In this document: in pieces, positions 6,719 to 15,718 of the stretch
Numbering within the stretch: the first letter of the stretch is position 1
Layout: every line of letters begins with the position of its first letter
Position numbers and translations under genes: made by a program
DNA from: Limnoglobus roseus
Lineage (GTDB): Bacteria; Planctomycetota; Planctomycetia; Gemmatales; Gemmataceae
Assembly (NCBI RefSeq): GCF_008254045.1
Contig: NZ_CP042425.1
Span: 4,650,001 to 4,714,000 of the forward strand
Length of the DNA: 64,000 nt
Direction of reading: 5' to 3'
Notes under the pieces: model-generated
The model's input: only the letters and a program-made list of their open reading frames with translations
Database searches by the model: none
Told to the model about the DNA's origin: nothing

Positions 6719-9049
6719 ATGGCGGAGAATATTGAGACCGTTTCGATTGCCGGCGAAGTGCGGTCCCGGTTCTTGCGGTACGCGATGTCCGTCGTCACAG
6801 GCCGGGCGCTGCCCGACGTGCGCGACGGCATGAAGCCGGTGCAGCGGCGCATCCTGTTCTCCATGTTCCACGACTCGAACCTGACGTTCGACCGGAAGGC
6901 GTCCAAGTCGGCGAAGATCGTCGGGGACGTGATGGGCAACTACCACCCGCACGGAGACGGCGCGATTTACGACGCCCTCGTCCGCATGTCGCAAGAGTGG
7001 GTGATGCGCGTCGCCCTTGTCCACGGCGAGGGGAACTTCGGCTCCGTCGACGGCGACCCGCCGGCCGCGTACCGGTACACCGAGGCCAAGCTGACGAAGG
7101 CGGCCGCGTACCTGCTCAACGAACTCGACCAGGAGACGATCGACTTCCGTGATAACTACGCCGGCAACAAGCGTGAGCCGATCATGCTGCCGGCGCAGTT
7201 TCCGAACTTGCTCGTCAACGGCACGGCCGGCATCGCCGTCGGTATGGCGACGAACATCCCCCCGCACAACCTCGCGGAAGTGCTGCGGGCGTGCGTGTTC
7301 CTGATCGAGAACCCGGACGCGACCGTCGCGCTGCTCTTGGACCGGGTGAAAGGCCCGGACTTCCCGCTCGGCGGCAAGATCGTCACCGACCGCCCGACCC
7401 TGCGGAAGATTTACGAAGAGGGGACCGGCAGCATCAAAGTGCAGGGCGAGTGGAAGCTCGAAGAACTCGGCCGCGGTCGGTCGCAGATCGTCGTCACGTC
7501 GATCCCCTACGGCGTGGACAAGGGGGCGTTGGAGAACTTCATCGGCGGGCTGATCGAGGACAAGAAACTGCCCCAACTGCTGAGCGTGTCCAACGAGACG
7601 AACGACAAGGACGGGATGCGGATCGTGTTGGAGTTGAAGGGCGACGCCGACCCCGTGCTGGTGATGGCGTACCTCTACAAGCACACCGACTTGCAGAAGA
7701 ACTTCGCGTACAACATGACCGCCCTCGTGCCGAGCGCGGACGGCAAGACGATGGTGCCGAAGGACGGGTTGAGCCTCAAGGACATCCTTCAACACTTCCT
7801 CGACTTCCGCTTCGAAACGGTGAAACGGCGGTTCGAGTTCGAGTTGCGGAAGTTGCGGGCACGGATTCACATTCTCGAAGGTTTCCGCATCATCTTCAAC
7901 GCCCTCGACCGGGCGATCAAGCTGATCCGCGAATCGAACGGCAAGGCCGACGCGGCCGAGAAGTTGAAGGCCGAGTTCGCCCTCGACGACGAGCAGGCGA
8001 ACGCCATCCTCGACGTGCAGCTTTACAAGATTGCGAAGTTGGAGATTAACAAGATCCTCGACGAGTTGCGGGAGAAGAAAAAGCGGGCCGAGGAGATTGA
8101 GACGATCCTCGCGTCGAAGAAGAAATTGTGGGGCGTCATCAAGGGCGAGTTGGAGAAACTCGCTGAAGAGTTCCCCGAGCGCCGGAAGACGCGGATGGCC
8201 AGCGAAGAGGACGTGCTGGAGTTCGACGAAGAGGCGTACATCGTCAAGGAGAACACGAACGTCGTGCTCACCCGCGACGGCTGGATCAAGCGCGTCGGTC
8301 GGCTGTCGTCGGTCGAGAGCACGCGCGTCCGCGAGGGGGACGCCGTGATCGCGGTCGTACCCGGCAGCACGCTGGACACCGTCATCTTCCTCGCCGACGA
8401 CGGGACCGCGTTCACCACCCGGATCAACGAAGTCCCGGCGAGCAGCGGCTACGGCGAGCCGATCACAAAGTTCTTCAAACTCGCCGACGGCGTGCGGATC
8501 ATCACGGCCGTGACGACCGACCCGCGGTTCACGCCCGCCGATACCGCGAAGGGGCCGTACCTGTTCATCGCGACTTCGGCCGGCAACGTGCTGCGGTTGC
8601 CGCTGACGTCCTTCCGCCCGGAATCGACGAAGGTCGGCCGGCGGTACGTGAAACTCGACGACGGCGACAAGGTCGTGATGGCCCAACTCGTGGGCGGCGA
8701 AGAAAGTGTGATGCTCGCGTCGCGGCAGGGGTACATCATTCACTTCAAACTGGACGATGTGAACATCCTCTCGGGCGTCGGCAAGGGCGTCATCGGTATC
8801 AACCTTGGCGATGACGACGTGTGCATCGGCGGCGTGCTGATCGGCGGGAGCCGGTTTGATGCGATCGAGGTCGAGCAATCCAACGGCAAGACCGCCCGCT
8901 ACGGTCGCGAGGCCCGCCGGGTGGTCGGCCGCGGCGGCAAGGGCGACGAAGTCGTGAAGCGACTGACGCACGCCCGCATCGTGCCGCCGCCAATCGAACT
9001 GGTGAATTGGGACGAGATCGAGGGCAAGCCGACGAAGCCGAAGGTCTGA
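6719..9049 (+). CDS. parC: Type IIA DNA topoisomerase subunit A (ParC/GyrA)
   Basis: The 776-aa protein is the DNA cleavage-religation subunit of a type IIA topoisomerase. It has the N-terminal RYAMSVVTGRALPDVRDGMK block and the winged-helix region NYHPHGDGAIYDALVRMSQ. The catalytic Tyr120 lies in AAYRYTEAKL, and the GDPPAA just before it is typical of ParC. A coiled-coil gate (about 370-500) and a C-terminal beta-pinwheel of repeated blades follow. The canonical GyrA box is not at the start of the pinwheel. A related RGGKG occurs at about residues 738-742, near the C terminus. I therefore favour ParC but cannot exclude gyrase. The subunit B gene lies 67 bp downstream, an A-then-B order. Position 81, equivalent to E. 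coli GyrA Ser83, is Gly. Confidence 0.88.
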   Translation: MAENIETVSIAGEVRSRFLRYAMSVVTGRALPDVRDGMKPVQRRILFSMFHDSNLTFDRKASKSAKIVGDVMGNYHPHGDGAIYDALVRMSQEWVMRVALVHGEGNFGSVDGDPPAAYRYTEAKLTKAAAYLLNELDQETIDFRDNYAGNKREPIMLPAQFPNLLVNGTAGIAVGMATNIPPHNLAEVLRACVFLIENPDATVALLLDRVKGPDFPLGGKIVTDRPTLRKIYEEGTGSIKVQGEWKLEELGRGRSQIVVTSIPYGVDKGALENFIGGLIEDKKLPQLLSVSNETNDKDGMRIVLELKGDADPVLVMAYLYKHTDLQKNFAYNMTALVPSADGKTMVPKDGLSLKDILQHFLDFRFETVKRRFEFELRKLRARIHILEGFRIIFNALDRAIKLIRESNGKADAAEKLKAEFALDDEQANAILDVQLYKIAKLEINKILDELREKKKRAEEIETILASKKKLWGVIKGELEKLAEEFPERRKTRMASEEDVLEFDEEAYIVKENTNVVLTRDGWIKRVGRLSSVESTRVREGDAVIAVVPGSTLDTVIFLADDGTAFTTRINEVPASSGYGEPITKFFKLADGVRIITAVTTDPRFTPADTAKGPYLFIATSAGNVLRLPLTSFRPESTKVGRRYVKLDDGDKVVMAQLVGGEESVMLASRQGYIIHFKLDDVNILSGVGKGVIGINLGDDDVCIGGVLIGGSRFDAIEVEQSNGKTARYGREARRVVGRGGKGDEVVKRLTHARIVPPPIELVNWDEIEGKPTKPKV

Positions 9050-9116
9050 GATAAGGAGCCGCTCTTCTAACCTCTGATTTGCTAGCCCGGACTTCACACA
9101 CACTTAGAATACCGAC

Positions 9117-11063
9117 ATGAGCGCACTCCCGATCCCGAAGCCGAAGTACACCGCCTCCGAGAACATTCAGGTACTCGAAGGGCTGGAACCTGTTCGCGTG
9201 CGGCCGTCGATGTACATCGGCAGCACCGACAGCAAAGGACTGCACCACCTCGTCTGGGAAATCGTCGATAACTGCGTCGACGAGTACATCAACGGCTACG
9301 CCGATCACATCGCGGTCACCCTGCACAAGGGCGGCGACTCGATCACCGTGCAGGACAACGGCCGCGGCATCCCGGTCGACAATCACCCGAAGTTCAAGAT
9401 TTCCGGCCTCGAACTCGTCCTCACGAAGTTGCACGCGGGCGGCAAGTTCGACAACAAGGACTCCAACTACTTCTACTCCGGCGGCCTCCACGGCGTCGGC
9501 GCGTCGGTCGTCAACGCGCTCTCGAAGAAGCTCGTTGCCACGGTCCGCCGCGACGGGTACGAGTACGCGCAGAAGTTCGCGAAGGGCATCCCACAGGGCA
9601 AGCTCGAAAAGCTCGGCCCGTTCCGCGGCCACGGCACGATCATCCACTTCCAGCCCGACGACACGATCTTCCGCAACACGCACTTCGACGCCGACGTGAT
9701 CCGCCAGCGGCTCGAAGACATGACGTACATCCACAGTGGCCTGACGATCGCGTTCAAGAATGAGATCACCGGCGAGAGCGTCGAACTCTCCAACCCGGCC
9801 GGCCTCCCGGCGTTCCTGACGAAGCTCGTCACCGATGCGCAGAAGCCGGCCGTCGGTACGACCTCGTTCCACGCCAACCGCAAGACCGGCGAACGGATGG
9901 AAGTCGCCCTTCAGTGGACGCAATCGACCGACGAGACGTTCCGCTCTTACGTCAACGGCATCCGCACCGCCGCCGGAGGCACGCACGAGAACGGCCTGAA
10001 GGCGGCCATTCGTAAGGCGATCAACAACTACATCGAGACGCACGACGAGGCGAAGAAGACCACCAAGAGCGTGAAGATCACCGCGGAAGACATCCGCGAG
10101 GGCGTCGTTGCCATCGTCTCTGTGTTCGTCCAAGAGCCGCAGTTCCAGGGGCAGACGAAGGAGAAGTTGAACAACCCCGAACTCGAATCGTCCGTGGACG
10201 GATTCGTGCGGCCGGCTCTCGAAGCGTGGCTGAACAACAACAAGTCGGCCGCCGACGAGATCATTTATCGCATCTTCCTCTCCGCCCAGGCGCGCGAAGC
10301 CTCCCGTGAAGCCGCGAAGGAAGTGAAACGGAAGGCCCCCGGCTCGCGACGCGGTTCCTTGCCCGGCAAGTTGGCCGACTGCAAGTCCGGCGACCTTGGC
10401 GACAGCGAGTTGTTCATCGTCGAAGGTGATTCGGCCGGCGGCAGCGCGAAGCAGGGGCGGAACAACAAGACCCAGGCCGTGCTGCCGCTGCGAGGGAAGA
10501 TTCTCAACGGCGAAGACCTGACGACGGGCAAGGTGCTCCAGAACCAGGAACTCGGCGATCTCGTCAACGCCATCGGCACCGGGGCGGGCGACAAGTTCCA
10601 CTACGAGGGACTGCGGTACGGCAAGATTATCCTGCTCATGGACGCCGACGCCGACGGCTGCCACATCGCCACTCTGATGCTCGACTTCTTCTTCCGCCAC
10701 ACGCCGGAACTCATCCGCAAGGGGCACGTCTTCATCGCGCAGCCGCCGCTCTACCGCATCGACGTGGGCAAGGAGACGTTCTGGGCGAAGGACGACGAGC
10801 ACAAGGAAGAAATCCTAGCCGGCCTGCGGGCGAACGCGAAGTACGACATCACGCGGTTCAAGGGCCTCGGCGAGATGCCGTTCCGCGTGCTGGCCCAGAC
10901 GACCCTCGACCCGCGGTCCCGCAAGTTGCTGAAGGTCGAGATCAGCGAGAACCTCGAAGCCCACAACACCTTCAAGGACCTGCTCGGCAAGGACGCCGAA
11001 CCGCGGTACGAGTTCATCATGCACAAGGCCGATCAGGCCGTTGCCGACGAATTGGACGTGTGA
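9117..11063 (+). CDS. parE: Type IIA DNA topoisomerase subunit B (ParE/GyrB)
   Basis: The 648-aa protein is the ATPase/TOPRIM subunit partnering the product of the gene just upstream. The GHKL ATPase region shows EPVRVRPSMYIGS, EIVDNCVDE (catalytic Glu), DNGRGIPV and the lid motif GGLHGVGASVVNALS. The transducer carries FRSYVNGIRTAAGGTHE. The TOPRIM region has the FIVEGDSAGGSAKQGRN glutamate block and MDADADGCHI. A C-terminal FKGLGEMP motif follows, so catalytic parts appear intact. The length fits both ParE and the short form of GyrB. No ribosome-binding site is visible before the ATG; a TAGAAT hexamer ends nine bases upstream. A strong terminator follows the gene. Confidence 0.9.
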   Translation: MSALPIPKPKYTASENIQVLEGLEPVRVRPSMYIGSTDSKGLHHLVWEIVDNCVDEYINGYADHIAVTLHKGGDSITVQDNGRGIPVDNHPKFKISGLELVLTKLHAGGKFDNKDSNYFYSGGLHGVGASVVNALSKKLVATVRRDGYEYAQKFAKGIPQGKLEKLGPFRGHGTIIHFQPDDTIFRNTHFDADVIRQRLEDMTYIHSGLTIAFKNEITGESVELSNPAGLPAFLTKLVTDAQKPAVGTTSFHANRKTGERMEVALQWTQSTDETFRSYVNGIRTAAGGTHENGLKAAIRKAINNYIETHDEAKKTTKSVKITAEDIREGVVAIVSVFVQEPQFQGQTKEKLNNPELESSVDGFVRPALEAWLNNNKSAADEIIYRIFLSAQAREASREAAKEVKRKAPGSRRGSLPGKLADCKSGDLGDSELFIVEGDSAGGSAKQGRNNKTQAVLPLRGKILNGEDLTTGKVLQNQELGDLVNAIGTGAGDKFHYEGLRYGKIILLMDADADGCHIATLMLDFFFRHTPELIRKGHVFIAQPPLYRIDVGKETFWAKDDEHKEEILAGLRANAKYDITRFKGLGEMPFRVLAQTTLDPRSRKLLKVEISENLEAHNTFKDLLGKDAEPRYEFIMHKADQAVADELDV

Positions 11064-11090
11064 GGCCGGGACGGACCTTCTCGCATCGCG

Positions 11091-11121
11091 AACCGCGAAC
11101 GAATCTCGTTCGCGGTTTTTT
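11091..11121 (+). terminator. Rho-independent terminator after topoisomerase subunit B
   Basis: AACCGCGAACG (11091-11101) pairs perfectly with CGTTCGCGGTT (11107-11117) around AATCT, followed by a run of T. It lies 28 bases after the subunit B stop codon and directly before the promoter of the regulator gene. Confidence 0.85.
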
Positions 11122-11122
11122 G

Positions 11123-11161
11123 TTGACAGCCTCGCCGCTACTGTTTACTGTACTAGTCAAC
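11123..11161 (+). promoter_or_regulatory. Promoter and inverted-repeat operator of the GntR-ABC operon
   Basis: A consensus -35 hexamer TTGACA (11123-11128) is followed after 17 bases by TACTGT (11146-11151) as a candidate -10. A 19-bp interrupted palindrome of form GTT-N-ACT-N5-AGT-N-AAC spans 11143-11161 and covers the -10. This arrangement would let the encoded YtrA-type regulator repress its own operon. The motif symmetry is seen directly; the regulatory role is inferred. Confidence 0.6.
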
Positions 11162-11189
11162 TGACACACCGATACGCGAGGCGTGCGGT

Positions 11190-11579
11190 ATGAACATCCG
11201 CGTGCGGCCCGATTCGCCGGTCCCCATCTACGAGCAGATTCTGACGCAGGCCGTCTTCGCCATCGCGAACGGCGACCTGCCGGCCGGCGAGTTGCTGCCG
11301 AGCGTCCGCGACCTGTCGGCCGAGTTGGTCGTGAACCCGAACACCGTCGTGCGAGCCTACCAGGAGCTCGAACGCCTCGGGATGATCGCCGCCCGCCGCG
11401 GTCTCGGCATGGAAGTCACGGCCGAGGCCGCCAAGATTTCGCGGGACCGCCGCAAGGCGATCGTACTCACCCGCATCCGCGAAGCCTTGCGGGAGGCGGC
11501 GGCGGCGGGGTTGGACGCAGATGACGTTTGTCAGTTGGTGACGGCCGAGTGGCCGAAGTTGAACACGTCTCGAAAGTAA
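11190..11579 (+). CDS. GntR family transcriptional regulator, YtrA subfamily
   Basis: The 129-aa protein has an N-terminal winged helix of the GntR type (PIYEQI, GDLPAGELLPSVRDLSAEL, NPNTVVRAYQELERLGMI, RRGLGMEV). A short C-terminal tail of about 50 residues replaces the large effector domain of other GntR classes. That layout defines the YtrA subfamily, whose members usually repress adjacent ABC transporter genes in response to cell-envelope antibiotics or unknown cues. The gene leads an operon with an ABC ATPase 22 bp downstream and a permease after it, which fits the family pattern. A candidate operator overlaps its promoter. Confidence 0.88.
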   Translation: MNIRVRPDSPVPIYEQILTQAVFAIANGDLPAGELLPSVRDLSAELVVNPNTVVRAYQELERLGMIAARRGLGMEVTAEAAKISRDRRKAIVLTRIREALREAAAAGLDADDVCQLVTAEWPKLNTSRK

Positions 11580-11601
11580 TTGACTCGCTCGGAGGGGTGC
11601 C

Positions 11602-12567
11602 ATGTCGGACGAAGTCGCGATTTCGATAGACCGGCTCGTGGTCCGCTACCGCGGCAAGCCGGCCGTGAACGGGCTGACGCTCCACGTCCCGAAGGGGTCG
11701 GTCTTCGCCCTTCTGGGCGACAATGGGGCGGGGAAGTCGACGACGATGAAAGTCCTGGCCGGCCTCGTGCCGCCGCACGCCGGGCGGGCGGACATCCTCG
11801 GCTTCGACTGCTGGAGCCGGGCGTATGAACTGCGGCACCGCGTCGGGTACGTGCCGGAGAAGCCACGGTTCTACGACTGGATGACGGTCGCTAACGTCGG
11901 CTGGTTCACGGCGTCGTTCCACCGCCGCGGCTTCCTGGAACACTACGAGCAGTGGGTCGGCAAACTCGGCCTCGACCGCACGAAGCGGCTGAAGGAACTC
12001 TCGAAGGGCGGCTACGCCCGCGTCGGGCTGGCCCTCGCGCTCGCCGCCGACCCGCAGGTGCTACTCCTCGACGAGCCAACCTCCGGCCTCGACTTGCTCA
12101 CGCGGCGAGACTTCCTCGCGACGCTCGTCGAACTTGCGGCCGAGGGGCGGACGATCTTGATTTCCAGCCACTCGATCTCCGAACTGGAGCGGTTCACGTC
12201 CCACGCCGCGTTCGTGCAGGAGGGCCGCGTCACGCTGTCGGCGACCATCGACGACCTGCGGGCACGCTTCCGCCGCATCTCGTTCCGCGCGGCCGGCGTC
12301 TCGGTGGACCTCTCGACCGTCGGTAAGGTTTTGCAATCGCAACGGATCGGCAAGTACGTTCAACACCTCCTGCAAGAACCTGACGCCGACGGGTTGGCGA
12401 TGCTGTGCGACAACCCGCTCGTCTCCGACTACGAGGAAACGGCGGTCGGCCTGGAGGACGTGTACGCCGCCCTGATGGCGAAGCCGGAGGACCGCCGGTT
12501 GCCCGCGCCGCTGCGGCAACGGAGCGAGGACGAACTGGAGAACCAACTTTCGCAGGAAGGGGTGTAG
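11602..12567 (+). CDS. ABC transporter ATP-binding protein
   Basis: This 321-aa ATPase has a Walker A motif GDNGAGKST (residues 39-47), an ABC signature in variant form LSKGGYARVGLALAL, and Walker B LLLDEPTSGLD. A SSHSISELE switch region and an 80-residue C-terminal extension follow. It resembles the CcmA/YtrB type that works with ABC-2 permeases. GGAGG stands six bases before the ATG. The stop codon lies two bases before the GTG of the permease, so the two are surely co-translated. The transported substrate cannot be told. The C-terminal extension is not recognised. Confidence 0.9.
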   Translation: MSDEVAISIDRLVVRYRGKPAVNGLTLHVPKGSVFALLGDNGAGKSTTMKVLAGLVPPHAGRADILGFDCWSRAYELRHRVGYVPEKPRFYDWMTVANVGWFTASFHRRGFLEHYEQWVGKLGLDRTKRLKELSKGGYARVGLALALAADPQVLLLDEPTSGLDLLTRRDFLATLVELAAEGRTILISSHSISELERFTSHAAFVQEGRVTLSATIDDLRARFRRISFRAAGVSVDLSTVGKVLQSQRIGKYVQHLLQEPDADGLAMLCDNPLVSDYEETAVGLEDVYAALMAKPEDRRLPAPLRQRSEDELENQLSQEGV

Positions 12568-12569
12568 CC

Positions 12570-15500
12570 GTGTTCCGTGCCATGCTCTGGAAGGAAGTTC
12601 GCGAACAAGCGGCCATCCTGATCGCGCTTGTGGTCCTCGGCTCGGGCGTGATCTCCGCGGCCACGGTCCTCGGTTCGTCCGACGGGTCGGACGCGGGAGT
12701 GAGGGACATTCGGGCGTACACGAACGCCGGACGGTTGTCGCTGCTGTCGTTGGCCGTCGCGGCCGGCGTGGTCATCGGCGGGACGCTGTTCGCCGGAGAA
12801 AAGGAGAACGGCACGCTCGACTGCCTGGAGGCGTTGCCCGCGAACCGAATGCGACTGTGGTGGGGGAAACTCGCGGCCGGTGTCGTGATGGCGACCGTAG
12901 CGGGGATCGCGTTGCTGGCCGCCGGCACGCTGATCGGTGCGCTCGGCAGCGGTTCAAAGGTCGGGTGGCTCATGTGGGGGATGGTCCTCGTCTACGTGGC
13001 GTTCGGCTGGGGCACGTTTGGCTCAACGATTACCGAATCCACGCTCGCGGCGTGCGCGATCGGTCTGCTGTGTGCCGTCGTGATCGGCACACCGGTATTC
13101 ACCGTCGTGATCAGCGCGTTGCGGATGGCCGTGGGGGCAGACTGGGCGGACTATCGGCGAGAGTCTCTCAGCGCACTCTGGTTCGAAGTGCCGCCGTTGG
13201 TCGCGATGTACGCCGTCGCGGTCTTCCCCCTTCTGCTCGCCGGGTGGACCTTCACCGCCCCGGACCGTGCCCGCCAAGCTCGCTCCCCGGTGGCGCGGGC
13301 GTCGCAGCCGATCCTTCGCCGGCCCGCCAACACCGGGTTCCTCAGTAGCCTGAAGGCGCTGCTCTGGCTGACAAACCGGCAGTGGTTCGTGGCCTCGCTG
13401 ATCGGCGTCGGGTTGATGCTCGCGACGGGGGTGGGGTCGCTCCACGAGGACGTTCACCTGATGGTCGTCTGGCCGCTCGCGACGACCCTGGCCGGCGTGT
13501 TCGGCGGGGTGCTGGCCTGGGTGGACGAGCAGTCGAAGGAGACGTTCAAGTTCTGGGGCGAGCGCCGCCTGCCGCTCGGACGACTGTGGGCTGTGAAGGT
13601 GGCGACGAGCTTCGCGCGAACACTCGGTTGGACGCTGCTGGTGTTCGCCCCCAGCCTGATCCGGCAGTTGGGGCCGGGGCGGGAAGTGCCGATCTTGTCG
13701 GCGGCGTTTCGGTCGGGCCTGCTTTCGGCCGCCGGGCCGTCGATCGTGTACTACCTCCTCATCTGGCCGCTCTACGGCTTCGCCTTTGGCCACCTCGCGG
13801 GCCTCCTGTTTCGCAAGACGATCGTCGCGCTCGGCGTCGGCCTCCTGACGGCCGCCCCCGTCGCGGCCCTCTGGCTGCCGTCGCTCCTGACCGGCGGTGT
13901 CCACCACTGGCAACTCTGGCCGGTGCCGGTCCTCGTTTTGTTGACCACGCGGTGGATCCTCCGTGCCTGGTCGGCCGACCGACTGGCGAGCGTCAAGCCA
14001 CTGGCGACCGTCGCCGCCGTCGGACTGGCCTGCGTGTCGTGGGTGGCGTTCGGCCTCCTCTATCGGGCCGTCGAAGTGCCCGTGGTTCCCGAAATTGACG
14101 ACGACCTGGCCTTCATCGAAACCGTGCCGTTGCTAGACTTCGAGGACGGCGGCCGTGCCTTCCGTCAGACGACGGCGGCCCTCGCCGCGGCGTTCTCGGG
14201 GGAAGCCGCACCGGTCCCATGGCGACGGCCCGCGGAGGCGGAACTATCCACCCCTTCGCGCAGCGACCTCGATCAGTTAATCCGAGACGAGTGGCCCGAA
14301 CCCGCCCTTCGAGCGATCGGCCCGTGGCTGACGCAGCCGTCGCTCGAACAGGTGACCGCGACCTTGAAGGATGCCGCGAACCGGCCGCTCGGCCCGCTCG
14401 AAAATCCGCGCGGCATCCTCCTCCTCAACCCCCCGTACCGCGACGCGGCGGAACTGCCGGCGGCGGTCGGGATGCTCGTGACCCGCGGCCTCTGGAAGCA
14501 GTTGGAAGGCGACTCCGGCGAGTTCGCCCCCTGCCTCGACGCCGCCCTGGCGGCGACCCGGAACGGGCGGACGATGCAACCGACCGAGATCTACGTTTGG
14601 TCCCTCGCGGTGGAGCGGACGGCGTTCGACGCGGTCGATACGTGGTTGACCCGATTGAAGGGCCGGCCGGATCTGATTCGGGCCGTCGTGGCGGTGTTGC
14701 GAAAGCACGAACAACTCTGCCCGCGGGACGCGAAGCAGGTTTTCCTGACGGAGCGGATGATTGACCGCAACCGCGTGAACGGCATCAGCCAGTGGGCGAC
14801 GCGCGAACTCGACGCGGACATCAGTCGGTTCTGGCGGTTTCAGCCGAACGAAGCCACCAAGAGCAAGGCGAACGCCGAGACGGAACTGCTCAATTTCTCA
14901 CTCGTGGTGCCGTGGGAGCGGGAACGGTTCCGCCGTGTCCTCGGCCTGAACAACGCCTCCGTTCCCTCGACCGAGTTTCTCGACGGGTCGTGGCTCGCCG
15001 AGGCCTTCACCCCGCGGTACGTGGGCTTCGGCGAAGCAGAGATCGCGTCACAAGCCCATCTGGCGGTGTCGATCGCGCAGTTGAATTTGAAGTTGTTCGA
15101 CCTGGAACAGGGCCGACCCGCCAACCTGCTCGACGAGTTGGTCCCGCGGTACTGGCCGGCCGTGCCGGTCGATCCGTTCGACGGCCGGCCGTTGCGGTAC
15201 CGCACTTCCGAGGGCGAGCGCATCAAGATGGGGATTCGGGCTGCGGCGTTGCAACCCGTCCGCGATGCCCTACCGCCCCTGCCGGTGCCGGACGAACAGC
15301 GGGCCAGTTTGGGCGGGAGTGTCGGCGGGCTAGCTTGGTTGGACCGGCCGGTACCGATCGCACCGGGCATCGACGCCGACGGGAACCCCGTCACCGACCT
15401 CGACGCCGTCGCGGCTGTGGCCGGGGGGCTGGTCCAGGCTGCCCTGGAACCGCTCGACGAAGTGGAATTGCCCGCTGGGGCGGGGGGAATGCCCGGCCGT

Positions 15501-15704
15501 GGAAACCGGGTGGCCGCGGGAACCCGCTCCGGAGCGACCGTGACGACCTGGCGGGAGGTCGAAAAGGGGCAGGGGGTCGTCTGGAGCGTCGGCCCCGATC
15601 GGTGGGACGATTCAGGGCAGATGATGATTCTGGATTGGGGCAGATCCCGACCCGGTCGGGGTGACATCGTGCGGGTCGTGCCGCGAAATCGCGGACCGCG
15701 CTGA
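12570..15704 (+). CDS. Large ABC-2 type permease with C-terminal soluble region
   Basis: The 1044-aa protein starts MFRAMLWKEVREQAAILI, the usual opening of ABC-2 permeases. About a dozen membrane segments lie in the first 500 residues, including GVVMATVAGIALLAAGTLIG and VWPLATTLAGVFGGVLAW. The remaining 500 residues are hydrophilic and not recognised; they contain WERERFRRVLGLNNA and a LLDELVPRYWP stretch. The GTG at 12570 is chosen because GGAAGGGG precedes it and the upstream ATPase ends at 12567. A longer frame from 12405 would overlap the ATPase by 160 bp. It is the membrane partner of the ATPase. Such a long soluble extension is not a feature of ordinary ABC-2 permeases. Confidence 0.8.
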   Translation: MFRAMLWKEVREQAAILIALVVLGSGVISAATVLGSSDGSDAGVRDIRAYTNAGRLSLLSLAVAAGVVIGGTLFAGEKENGTLDCLEALPANRMRLWWGKLAAGVVMATVAGIALLAAGTLIGALGSGSKVGWLMWGMVLVYVAFGWGTFGSTITESTLAACAIGLLCAVVIGTPVFTVVISALRMAVGADWADYRRESLSALWFEVPPLVAMYAVAVFPLLLAGWTFTAPDRARQARSPVARASQPILRRPANTGFLSSLKALLWLTNRQWFVASLIGVGLMLATGVGSLHEDVHLMVVWPLATTLAGVFGGVLAWVDEQSKETFKFWGERRLPLGRLWAVKVATSFARTLGWTLLVFAPSLIRQLGPGREVPILSAAFRSGLLSAAGPSIVYYLLIWPLYGFAFGHLAGLLFRKTIVALGVGLLTAAPVAALWLPSLLTGGVHHWQLWPVPVLVLLTTRWILRAWSADRLASVKPLATVAAVGLACVSWVAFGLLYRAVEVPVVPEIDDDLAFIETVPLLDFEDGGRAFRQTTAALAAAFSGEAAPVPWRRPAEAELSTPSRSDLDQLIRDEWPEPALRAIGPWLTQPSLEQVTATLKDAANRPLGPLENPRGILLLNPPYRDAAELPAAVGMLVTRGLWKQLEGDSGEFAPCLDAALAATRNGRTMQPTEIYVWSLAVERTAFDAVDTWLTRLKGRPDLIRAVVAVLRKHEQLCPRDAKQVFLTERMIDRNRVNGISQWATRELDADISRFWRFQPNEATKSKANAETELLNFSLVVPWERERFRRVLGLNNASVPSTEFLDGSWLAEAFTPRYVGFGEAEIASQAHLAVSIAQLNLKLFDLEQGRPANLLDELVPRYWPAVPVDPFDGRPLRYRTSEGERIKMGIRAAALQPVRDALPPLPVPDEQRASLGGSVGGLAWLDRPVPIAPGIDADGNPVTDLDAVAAVAGGLVQAALEPLDEVELPAGAGGMPGRGNRVAAGTRSGATVTTWREVEKGQGVVWSVGPDRWDDSGQMMILDWGRSRPGRGDIVRVVPRNRGPR

Positions 15705-15718
15705 CCGGCCGGGATTGG

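Noticed and set aside
6569..9103. An 844-codon minus-strand frame
   Set aside because: Antisense to the topoisomerase subunit A, with no domain or start signal.
12405..12569. N-terminal extension of the ABC permease
   Set aside because: It would overlap the ATPase gene by more than 160 bases. The GTG at 12570 has a good ribosome site and the typical ABC-2 permease opening.
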